Of a DNA stretch of 64,000 nt, positions 54,978 through 64,000 are shown in pieces. The notes beneath the pieces are model-generated. The model did no database searches, was not told the DNA's origin, and was given only the letters and a program-made list of their open reading frames with translations. Made by a program: the position numbers and the translations under genes. Positions within the stretch are counted from its first letter, which is position 1. Each line of letters starts with the position of its first letter. The stretch is from Saururus chinensis (lineage: Eukaryota; Streptophyta; Magnoliopsida; Piperales; Saururaceae), in contig CP141143.1 of NCBI GenBank assembly GCA_035235625.1, forward strand, positions 37,681,178 through 37,745,177, given 5' to 3'.

Positions 54978-55893
54978 TATATTACTCCATTTTTACTCCA
55001 CGTGGACTCAAATAATTTTATTACCATGTCTTGGTAATAAGTTTTGAAAACATTGGAAAAAAGGCTGGCCCTCACAATTGTGGTCCATAAATAATAAACT
55101 AAGGTTTATGAGTTAAATGTCTTGGCATACCAACTGGGAATATAAAGATTCACCTCATTTTCATTGTTTTCAGAGAAAGCCAAAATTTCCATCTTGGGTG
55201 GGCCATTTACATGTAAGGAGGCTTCAATAGTAAATGGAAGAAAATGATATTTTGTCGTAAAGGTAGAAGCTGAGAAAATTCCATTTTTATAATATGCATG
55301 TGGAAGACTTTATTGTATGGCCTGATATGACATTTCCTCCGTCTAATCCATTCGGCTCAAGTCCTTGATCAGCAAATGAATGCCGGCCAAAAATGGCAAT
55401 GTTGCGACAATAAATTCTACAAACACAAACAAAAAATAAAGAACCACTAATCCATAATGCCATACCTTGTGCATTTGGCGTAAACGAAGAACTCAATAAT
55501 CCCTAATATAGAGAATTGTACCCATCCTAAGAGTCATTAAACCCCCTTTCAGGAGCCTTTGCACTTTGCTAATAGCACCATATTAAGAAGAGTTCGAAAG
55601 TTATGAAATCAAAACACAGCGTCATTTTCTCGATCAAAAAGAAAAAAATCCCAAAGCATGCTTAAGCAATATACTTTTAAGAAATTTGAGAAATTATTGG
55701 GTGATGAAAATGTTGCATAACTTTTATTTTCAGCCCACAGGTTGCTTATTTGTCCATCACCTATTGCAAATGAGCACAAATTTTACATAATAATTAGTAG
55801 TTAAAATACAAAGAACTTTATATTAACCACTTTAAAACTTGCTCTGTTTTGCAGATGATGCATTGCCGAAAAATAAGCACCTTTGTTTTGCTC
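54978..55893 (+). promoter_or_regulatory. Upstream region of the receptor kinase
   Basis: The likely promoter and 5' untranslated region. Just before the coding start the sequence reads 'cttgctctgttttgcag' (55839-55854), a good splice-acceptor consensus, so a 5' UTR intron is possible. 'tttatatta' at 55817-55825 is TATA-like. Relative to unit 1, about 200 bp are missing at about 55806. A minus-strand ORF conserved in both units (48750-48935 and 55287-55496) lies here, with no recognisable domain. Confidence 0.4.
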
Positions 55894-58800
55894 ATGCACC
55901 TTCACAAGCCTTGGATTGGGATGATTTTCTCATGCACCTTCATGTTCTTCATCTTTCATAACGCACTGTCTCTTCCAGCAGCTGCCTCGTTCAGCAACGA
56001 AACGGACCGACGCGCTTTGCTGGCTTTCAAAGGCGAGATAACAAGCGACCCGTCGGAGATGCTGCGCTCGTGGAACGACTCCCTCAGTCTCTGCCACTGG
56101 CCGGGAGTCGTCTGTGGGCTGCAGCGGCAGCGAGTGACGGCGTTGGCCCTTGAAGAGCTCGGGCTGGCCGGCCGCCTTTCGCCTCATCTTTCAAATCTCT
56201 CTTTCATCAGAGAGATCAGGCTATCAGGTAACAAGTTTCATGGACAAATACCACAGGACTTCGGTAGATTGTTTCAGCTAGAACTGATAAGCTTGTCCGG
56301 AAATTTACTCGAGGGTGCAATTCCGCCGAGTCTCTCAAACTGCTCCCAACTCGCCCATATTCTCTTCACTCATAATAGGTTCACAGGAAAATTCCCACTA
56401 GAGCTTGCCGCTTTGTCCAATCTGCAGACACTAAGCTTTGAAACAAACGAGCTTACAGGTACCATCCCACAGGTCGTGGGGAACCTCACCTCTCTGTCCT
56501 ACCTATCTCTGGGATTGAACCATTTTGATGGGACAATTCCAAGTGAGATTGGCAAGCTATCCCTTCTGCATACTCTTCAGTTGTCTGTGAACAACTTGTC
56601 TGGTGAAGTCCCACCTTCATTGTACAATCTCTCCCACATCCAAGTTCTCCGTGTGGGGATGAATCAACTAAGCGGGAGGCTATCCCCGAACATAGGCTAC
56701 TCGTTTCCAAATCTTGTTTCTATTATTGTGTCATTCAATGAGTTTGTAGGAACGGTTCCAGATTCTCTATCAAATGCTTCTCTTCTTAGAGAACTTGAGG
56801 TGGGTGTTAATCATTTTAGTGGGTTGGTTCCTACTTATCTAGGAAGGTTGAAGCATCTGACTCTTGTACGAATTGGGGTTAATGAGTTTGGGAGTGACAT
56901 GGGCGACGATCTGAACTTCATCACATCCTTGACCAACTGTAGCAGTCTTGTCAAACTTGATGCAGGGACCAATCGGCTCGCTGGTCCATTGCCAGACTCC
57001 ATAGCCAACCTGTCTACTGGAATCACTATGTTATGGCTCGGAAGAAATAGGATCCGTGGAAAAATCCCATCAGGAATTGAAAATCTCATCAACCTGGAAA
57101 GGTTGGAGTTGAATGATAACCTTTTGACCGGTCCAGTTCCCATTGGGATTGGGAGGCTCCAAAACATGACATTGCTTTCCTTGGGCAGAAACAGGCTATC
57201 AGAGCAATTACCACCTTCCCTGGGCAACATCTCTAGATTGATGGAACTTGACTTATCAACCAATTCCTTGCACGGAACTATACCTTCAAGTCTTGGAAAT
57301 TGTTCAGGTTTGCAGATTCTCTCTCTTTCTAACAACCACTTATGTGGTGGCCTTCCCAAGCGTCTGTTCAAGCTCACGTCTGTTACGACTCTCAATTTGT
57401 CCAGTAATCTGTTCAGTGGGCACTTGCCGCTCGATGTTGGAGAACTTGTAAATACGAATAACTTGGATGTTTCTCACAACAAATTGATTGGATCCATTCC
57501 GAGCACACTTGGTAGTTGCATCAGTCTGGTAGATCTAAACCTGTCACATAACTTCCTTGAAGGAAGCATTCCAAGGTCTCTGGGATCCATGAAGGTAGTT
57601 GAAAAGTTGGATTTTTCAGGCAACAAACTTTCAGGCAAAATTCCGAAGTATTTTACGGAACTTGTTTACTTGAGCTTGTTGAATTTGTCGTACAATAACC
57701 TCGAGGGGCAAGTACCAAGTGGAGGAATTTTCAACAATGACAGTGCAGCATTAATCTTTGGCAACAAAGAGCTTTGTGGGGGTATCCCCAATCTGAATTT
57801 GCCTCCATGCCAGGAAGATAGTGATGAGAAACATAGCAGAAGATGGCCTTCCAACAAAGTAATGATACCTGTGATAGTTGGGATACTCATGATCCTCTTG
57901 ATTTGTTGTCTGTTTGCAATGAAATGGAGACGACGACCCAGAAACGCACAACATACAGACCTTCCTTTAAATGTGCAACACCTGAAAATCACCTACCGAG
58001 AGCTCGTCCTAATAACTAATGGTTTCTCTTCTGCAAATATGGTTGGTTCTGGAAGTTTTGGTTCGGTGTACAAGGGACTGTCAGATTACTATCCAATCAT
58101 GGTAGCTGTGAAGGTGATAGACATGGAACAGACTTGGGCTCTTGAAAGCTTCACAGCTGAATGCCACACTTTGGGAAGAATTAGACACCGTAACATTGTC
58201 AAGATGCTGACCTCTTGTTCCAGTTCTGATTATCAAGGTAACGAATTCAAAGCACTAGTTTTTGAATACATGGTGAATGGGAGCTTGGAGTCATGGCTGC
58301 ATTCACATGGCGATGATTTGTATTTGAGTCTTGACAAAAGACTAGATGTTGCCATTGATGTTGCCCACGCATTGCATTATCTTCATAACGAATGCAATCC
58401 ACGAATTGTCCACTGCGATTTAAAGCCAAGTAATGTCCTTTTTGACGAGGATATGGTGGCGCATGTGAGCGACTTCGGATTAGCCAAATTTCTACTAACG
58501 GCGTCGGATAGAGGGGATTCCTCCTTCACATCACTCTTACAAGGCTCTGTTGGCTATACTCCTCCAGGTATAACCATTATTCAAATGCTTAGCTGACCAC
58601 TAAGTATGTGTTATTTTAGTAATTTTTATATTTTTTCTTTTTAGTTTGAGAATAAATTTTAATTATTTTTTTATGGTTAAAAAATAAAGAACAAATAGTT
58701 ATTGAAAATCTTGCATTTTTGGATTTTTTATAAAAATGAAGTGTAAAAACAAAACAAAATTTTATTTTATACAGGCAGGGTTTCGGTGTAACATATATGT

Positions 58801-59317
58801 GCTTGGTCGAGTTTAACTTACCATTTGGGTTACCCGATGACATCTCTATGAAAGATCACATGACTACGGGATCAAAAGAAATCAAATTGGCGTGATGTTT
58901 AAACTTACTTGGATTAATGTGTTTACTTTTCATTTGTAATTGACTGCAGAATATGGTATTGGGTACGAAGCAAACACCCGTGGGGATGTATATAGCTATG
59001 GAATACTTCTACTAGAGATGCTTACCGGAAAGAAGCCAACAGATGATATGTTCACTGAAGGTATAAATATCTCAAAGTATGTAAAAATGTCATTTCAAGA
59101 GCACTTGACAGAAATTATAGACCCAAAGCTACTCTTAACTCAGGAAGCTGATGCCAATGACAGATTTAAAGATTGCGTGCTCTCAATGATAAATATTGGA
59201 ATCGCTTGTTCAGCAGAGTCCCCACAAGATAGAGTGGACATAAGAGTCGTGTGCACTAAACTGCATGTAGTAAGAGAAATTTTCCACAAAGGCTTGAGAT
59301 CATTGTCTTTTCATTGA
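55894..59317 (+). CDS. LRR receptor-like kinase, subfamily XII (Xa21/FLS2/EFR type), one intron
   Basis: Exons 55894-58567 and 58950-59317 encode about 1013 residues, the usual size for this family. Order: signal peptide (hydrophobic GMIFSCTFMFFIFHNALSL), N-terminal cap NETDRRALLAFKGEI with LCHWPGVVC, about 20 leucine-rich repeats of the LxxLxxLxLxxNxLxGxIP type, C-cap ELCGGIPNLNLPPC, membrane span VIVGILMILLICCLFAMKW (near residue 660), then a kinase. The kinase shows GSGSFGSVYKG, AVKVID (ATP Lys), IVHCDLKPSN (non-RD: Cys before catalytic Asp), SDFGLAK, GYTPPEYG and GDVYSYGILLLEMLTGKKPTD. By family, such proteins bind microbial or peptide ligands at the plasma membrane and trigger immunity; the ligand is unknown. 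ATG 55894 gives a compact signal peptide. ATGs at 55855/55858 are in frame and possible. No stop or frameshift seen. Confidence 0.93.
58568..58949 (+). other. Intron of the receptor kinase
   Basis: 382 bp with GT (58568) and AG (58949) ends, phase 1. Splicing joins ...GYTPP to EYGIGYEANTRGDVYSYG, restoring the PPEYG activation-segment end. Subfamily XII kinases, including Xa21, typically have an intron in the kinase region. Without splicing the frame stops at 58594-58596, truncating the kinase before its C-lobe is complete. Confidence 0.9.
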
Positions 59318-59609
59318 TAAAGTCAAGGATCCCTCAAATCACATAAACTTTGTAGTCAATTTTAGATTTCATTCTCTTTTTTTAATGTGTTCCTTACCAA
59401 ACGAAGTAGCATAAGCTGGTCTTATCGCCGTCATATATCATAGTTACCAAGATCTGGGGTGCTTTATTTTTGTAAGAACCGTTATTGATCTACATAATGT
59501 TAATTATAGTTTTATTTTCTTTCAGATTTTTGGAATCCAAGGTTCCAAATTTCTTGTTTCGAGTCTTATTTTCTTTCATATGTTTGGTATTCAAAGTACA
59601 TGATATTTT
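59318..59609 (+). other. 3' flank of the receptor kinase
   Basis: Probable 3' untranslated region, AT-rich. No exact AATAAA close to the stop; 'gataaagtc' follows at once and 'aatgtt' words later. No other gene. Confidence 0.4.
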
Positions 59610-60190
59610 GGTTTCCATTAAGACTATGGCTTCCAGTTTCTTTTCATTTAATTTATCAAAGAAACTTGCGCCTTGTTCTACTTTATTATTCCTCAAATAA
59701 AAGTTCTAAACCGGGAAATTCTTATTCAACTGGCCAGGGGTACATGTTTCCGGAAAATAATTGTGCGTATTTCTTTTTTTAAATGTCAGGGGGCCAGGAT
59801 TTGACCATGGGAAAGAGAGACTAGTTGGATCGACTAATTTTGTATTCCCTATATCCCATATTAAGTGTCATATTTCATTTCTTAAAATAAACTTAATATG
59901 GGAAGAAAGGAGTATAAAATACGTCAATCCAGCAGGTCTCTCTCTCCCGAAGTCAAATCCCAGCCCCGTGGCATTTATTGTGGGAGGTCTGGGTGTGGCG
60001 GGGTTTGTGAGTTGTTTATTAAAGAATGCACTACACACTACCATTTTCCATAATTTTGTACCCTTTGACACTTGAATTAGGAATTCCAGGTTTAGAACTT
60101 TCATTGGAGGAATAATAAGGTTCAACAAGGTGCAAATTTCTTTGATAAATTAAATGGAAAAAACTGAAAAGCGTAATATCAACGGAAACC
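59610..60190. mobile_element. Foldback/MITE-like element with ~110-bp inverted arms
   Basis: The left arm (59610-59720: 'ggtttcc' ... 'catttaatttatcaaagaaa' ... 'aaagttctaaacc') is inverted at 60080-60190 ('ggtttagaacttt' ... 'tttctttgataaattaaatg' ... 'ggaaacc'). The 360-bp middle holds a small Stowaway-like hairpin (59843-59914) and further loosely inverted words ('gggccaggatttgacc' against 'tcaaatcccagccc'). No coding capacity. Confidence 0.7.
59843..59914. mobile_element. Small Stowaway-like MITE
   Basis: Inverted ends 'cccatattaagt' (59855-59866) and 'acttaatatggg' (59891-59902), with outer 'tattccct' and 'aaaggagta'. About 70 bp. It is nested inside the foldback element. Confidence 0.5.
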
Positions 60191-60459
60191 ATGCATAATC
60201 TTAGTTCATTTTAAAATAAGATGGAGTGGGTAATTAATTACTAGGAATATTTGTATAATTCTTGCAATGTATTGTTGAGCGTTTAAACTTCTACTTTAGT
60301 TGAATATCACTTGAAAGATAGACTTTGTGCTTGGACACCTTAGCATTCTAGAATACCCATTTCTTAAGTGACTAGTTATATGAGCTAGTCAAATGATCCG
60401 TATGAGTGATGGTCGCTGCACCACATTAATTTTTATTTGAAATATTCCATCCATCTTAT

Positions 60460-61160
60460 ATTAAAAAAATACCATTAGCGATGCTTTAAAGCTATGCTAA
60501 TAGTCTTCAAAATACTACTAAAAGTTATTTGTGGTATTTAAAAAGCATCATCATAAGCATCGAAACAAGTCCCGTCGCAACTACTAACTTATGATGTATA
60601 TAAAAAAGTGTCACTAGTAACTGTTATAGTAACACTTTTGTTTTTATCGCAAATACTTATTTGCGATGTTTTCATATGCATCACAAATGCCTACAGAGAC
60701 ATTTAGTTTTTAACATCACTAAAATTATAGTTTTTAGCGACTTTTTTTTGCCAATACTGAAGATTTTGGTAAATGTATACAAGCATCTCTAATTATATAA
60801 TTGTAGAGATGTATTTCTAAAAGTGTTGCTAATGAATAATATGTTAGGGATACTTTATTTAAACCTAGCTAACGAATAAATAATTTTAAAAAATAAAAAA
60901 TGATAGCCAAAAGTGGGTTGGGGGGGGGGGGGGGGGGGGGGGGGGCGCACTAGACTTGAGTGGGAGGAGGAGGAGTCCAAGACGCCCAGGAACCACTCCT
61001 CTCCTCCAGTAGGCAACAGGCGAGAGTGGGGGGACCAGGGGAGGAGGGTTGGTTCAGGACTTAGGTTGGAGGAGGACAACGTTGATGCCTAGGAGCCCCT
61101 CCTCTCCTCTTCCGTCCAGTAGCAGGACAGAGGGAAGGAGGAGGATAAAGGGTGCGGGAA
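60460..61160. mobile_element. CACTA-like subterminal fragment with G-rich tract
   Basis: 60470-60890 has repeats such as 'attagcgatgctttaaagc', 'atttgcgatgttttcatatg' and 'aaaagtgttgctaatga', like the CACTA arrays elsewhere in the window. It is followed by a G-rich tract (60914-61150) containing 'ggaggaggaggagtccaag'. No CACTA terminus is visible at either edge. Confidence 0.5.
60920..60945. repeat. Run of 26 G
   Basis: An uninterrupted G homopolymer at the start of the G-rich tract. Its exact length is sensitive to sequencing error. Confidence 0.8.
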
Positions 61161-62320
61161 AAATTATGACATGGGGATGACTATTTGTAAAACTGTTAAA
61201 GAGATGCAAATAGTCAATTATTACCGACGTTCAATAGTAAACATCACAACTAATTGATAATTGTTTGCAATGTTTATAAATAATCGTCACAAATATATTA
61301 TGTTATTTGTGACATTTATTATAATTAAACATGGCAACTAACCAAATTTTGTATGAACTATAGTTGTCGGATTGAGATCCAACAGATCAAGGGGGCATGC
61401 AACTTGCCTTCCCCTTGAGTTATGCTCGTTATTGGATCAAAATTCGATGTCCTACAGGGCCGGGGCTTAGTTGATGCATGTGATCCCATCTCACACAAAT
61501 AGGACTAAGATATTAATTTAATTTTTTGCAAAGATGCAACTTTTACCTTTGGTTATGACATCATTTCCGCTGAAGACTTCATCTTCGATTTTAATCGAAG
61601 CAATTTACAATTGTTTGAAACTCATACCTACATTTTCTCACTAACTTAGCTACTAGTTGGTTGTTGACATTCAGCTTCCAATTGTTGTAATTGAGACTCA
61701 CTTGATGATCTTACATAAATTTGCTTACAAAGTTCCACATGCTTTTCTTTATCCTTGCCTATTTCTACAACCAAAATTTCTATGCAAGTCATTTAATAGT
61801 TCACTTGATTGGAATAATACTTGTGAATATGATGCTCCTCTCTTTTTTGCAACCATTTCAAGCATCCACTCCCTTGCCTCATTCACCATTTTATCTAACC
61901 TCGGACAATGATCGTTAAATTGAGACCGTTTCGTCTAATTGACAGCACTAGCCTCAACTTGCTCACCTACTTCCACAAGCACCATCTTACTCCCCATATA
62001 ATAATAAATTCAACTATGTAATATATTTTATTTATATTTAATAATATATTTTTTGTTTAAATTAGTTATATTAAATGAAATATATATTATTTGTGGCATA
62101 TATTAAGATATGTTGCAAATAAAAAAAGTAGTTGCGTTGTATATGCATATATGCCACAAATAACCATGTTATTTGCAATATAGATGTATATACATCGCAA
62201 ATTATCATATATTCTATTTTCCATATCTTACTCAATATATTTTATTTTAATCAAATAATATATTATGTAATATATAAATATATGATATATAATCAAGGAA
62301 AAAATTAATTAATTTCTTTA
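61161..62320. other. AT-rich stretch without recognised gene
   Basis: No gene. 61380-61530 resembles the 62.3-62.75 kb repeat ('gggcatgcaacttgcc', 'ccttgag', 'agggccggggctta'). 62080-62220 has 'atttgtggcatatatt' / 'ttgcaataTAGATGtatata' style words reminiscent of transposon subterminal repeats. Confidence 0.35.
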
Positions 62321-62324
62321 GTCT

Positions 62325-62745
62325 CGTATATGTGAGCCCTGAGTTAAATGCATCATCATATTGAAATTTGATAGCCCATAGAGCTGGTTCTCTCGAGGAC
62401 GGGGGTGATACTAGTCTCATACAAATGAGATTGAAGAAATTAATTTAGTTTTTTTAGATCCAACGATGTCATGGGGCATGTAACTTGCTTGCCCCTTGAG
62501 ATATGTGCATTGTTTGATTGAAACTCGACAGTCTATAGGGCTAAGGCTCAAATGCATTGAATGGGATAGAACAAATTATTTAATTTTTTTGACATCCAAT
62601 GGCATAAAGGGGCATGCAACCTGCTTGCCGCTTGAGATATGTGCACTGTCCGATCGAAACTCAATAGTCCACAAGGTCAGGGCTCACATTGACGTGTGTT
62701 AGCCTAGTCTCACTCAAATGCATCTCAAGAAATTAATTTAATTCA
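62325..62745 (+). repeat. ~130-bp tandem repeat, three copies
   Basis: Copies end at about 62460, 62590 and 62745. Each contains 'cc(a/c)(t/c)aagg(t/g)c..ggctca' style words, then 'aaattaatttaattttttt' and, at the next start, 'ggggcatgtaacttgcttgc' and 'cttgagatatgtgc'. A fourth, diverged copy is at 61370-61530. Confidence 0.65.
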
Positions 62746-62802
62746 TTTCCATACTTATTTATTATATATTTATATATTAAATAATATATTTTGTAATGTA
62801 AA

Positions 62803-63539
62803 TGTAATGCCCTATTTTTCCAATTACGTTTAACTCAGAAGGTTAGTAATAATTATTGATTTTTAGAAAAAAAATAGTAGATTTTGAGAGGTAAAATCCC
62901 CACTATGTATATAGAGCTCAAAGAAATTAGTATAACGAATTGAACAACACATGAAGTAGAGGTCGGGGTGAAAATGATGACCTCGAGAAGTGTGCCACAT
63001 AGGCTAGACCCACTTAAAATATATAGGATAAATGTGGGGACTAGTTTTGTAGGGCTCGTCGATATAAATCCAATAGTACCAAAAACACACGATTCCCCCT
63101 TTGGGATAAAAAGTTATCGTCTTTTGAAGTTTATAATTGAAAATGAATAAAATAATATAATTTATTGAGGGAGGCTAACACAATCACCCACATCAGCCAT
63201 GAGCGTGGTGGGGCTGACTTTTGCAACGAGTGGTAGAACTGCATGCGGTGGAGTCTGGTTGCACGCCACATGGTGTGCAGATGTCTACATCCCTCCCTAT
63301 AAATAGGTTGGAGTCGAGTAAAATCAGGGGACGTTTCTTGCTTGTTTTAAAGTTGTTTTAAGTCCGATTTCATCTACTCAAGAGGTGTTCTTAGCTTATT
63401 CAAGGGTTCTCTATGCAATGGAACGACCCATTTTTCTAGTTAGCTACTCTAGAAGTAGGAAATGGGCTATAGTAAAAGGAGGTTCTATCCATCACCTTTG
63501 GGCAGAAGAAGAAAATGTCCTAGGGTAAGGTAAGATTCT
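62803..63539 (+). repeat. LTR fragment, same family as 6624-8596
   Basis: Starts TGTAATGCCC and aligns with the first ~0.85 kb of the solo LTR at 6624: 'atgacctcgagaagtgtgcc' against 'atgaccttgggaagcatgcc', 'tctatgcaatggaa', 'aagaggtgttcttagct' against 'aaaaggtgttttagct'. It is interrupted at 63540 by a CACTA end. Confidence 0.7.
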
Positions 63540-64000
63540 CACTACATGAAAAAAGACTATTGTGATGCTTTTAAGCATCGTTAATAGTCATAAAAGCGTC
63601 ACTAATAATTATTAGCAATGCTTAAAAAGCATCAGTAAATGCGTTGAAAAAAGTACAGTAGCTATTGCTCATTAGTGATGCATATGGAACAACGTCGCTA
63701 ATGACATACTATAAGTGACACTTTTTTGTGTCGCTAATATAAATTTTTTATGTGACACTTTATATAGTGTCACTAATAGTAAAGTATTAGTGACTCTTAT
63801 TTAAAAACATCTCTAATAGTAGTATTAATAGCGATATTTTAAAATCCATCACTAATATAATAAAATATTAAAAAATAAAAAATTACTAGCGGTGCTTTTA
63901 AAAGCGTCGCTAATAAGGATATATATTTTAAAATAATAATAAAAATAGTTATTAGTGGCATTTTTTAAAGTGTCGATATAATGAAAATAATTTAAAAAAA
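63540..64000 (+). mobile_element. CACTA transposon end with subterminal repeats, truncated by window edge
   Basis: Begins CACTACATGAAAAAAGACT, then dense 'gtgatgcttttaagcatcgt', 'attagcaatgcttaaaaagc' and 'ttttaaaagcgtcgctaata' words to the window end. It is inserted in the LTR at 62803-63539. The rest lies outside the window. Confidence 0.8.

Larger units (their letters stand above)
49877..56220. repeat. Tandem duplication, unit 2 (~6.34 kb)
   Basis: Second copy of 43567-49876. It retains 162 bp (50952-51113) missing from unit 1, and lacks about 200 bp (unit 1, about 49258-49460) just upstream of the receptor kinase. It runs directly into the remainder of the intact gene, so unit 2's right end is the ancestral side of the gene. 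Confidence 0.88.

Noticed and set aside
56835..57395. 186-codon minus-strand ORF
   Set aside because: Antisense shadow of the LRR repeats of the receptor kinase.
1..64000. tRNA, rRNA or other structural RNA genes
   Set aside because: No cloverleaf with conserved T-loop and A/B box pattern or rRNA core was recognised by eye; a covariance-model scan would be needed to exclude short ones.

Overview
This window is plant nuclear DNA, from the TE-rich, gene-poor part of a large angiosperm genome. The evidence is an intron-containing LRR receptor kinase of the Xa21/FLS2/EFR type, Ty1/copia and Ty3/gypsy remnants (one with a plant chromodomain tail), CACTA ends with subterminal repeats, a Mutator-like element carrying a plant mobile domain, and Stowaway-type MITEs. 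I cannot name the species. All coordinates, identities and boundaries were read by eye, so edges outside exact motifs may be off by tens of bases.

Layout. 1-2340: minus-strand Athila/Tat-type gypsy gag remnant, primer-binding site and probable LTR. 2456-2700: AT microsatellite and a GC-rich hairpin MITE. 4468-6130: minus-strand copia gag-pol remnant. 6624-8596: a solo LTR. 10192 onward: a CACTA end with its subterminal repeats, split by two large insertions. The first (10409-16943, exact 5-bp target duplication AAGTT) is a rearranged LTR element whose LTRs lie head to head as a giant inverted repeat. The second (19005-23949) is a 4.9-kb solo LTR full of minisatellites. 24.8-38.3 kb: a Mutator-like element on the minus strand (MULE transposase, then a PMD protein), split by a nearly complete but stop-riddled Ty3/gypsy chromovirus (27942-36791). 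39.6-40.1 kb: an array of short hairpins. 41.3-42.6 kb: a second copy of a repeat also seen at 17.3-18.7 kb.

43567-56220 is a tandem duplication of about 6.3 kb. Each unit holds a short gypsy-derived LTR element with fused gag-start and integrase-end remnants, a CACTA fragment with a C-rich tract, a Stowaway MITE, and the upstream region plus first ~110 codons of the receptor kinase. The join cuts the gene, leaving a frameshifted 5' fragment at 49548-49876; the copy at 55894-59317 is intact with one intron.

The only host gene I support is that receptor kinase: signal peptide, about 20 LRRs, one membrane span, and a non-RD cytoplasmic kinase, the architecture of plant pattern-recognition receptors. 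Everything else is transposon-derived or unrecognised AT-rich sequence. 59.6-64 kb holds a foldback MITE, a CACTA-like fragment with a 26-G run, a 130-bp tandem repeat, and an LTR interrupted at 63540 by another CACTA end that runs off the window.
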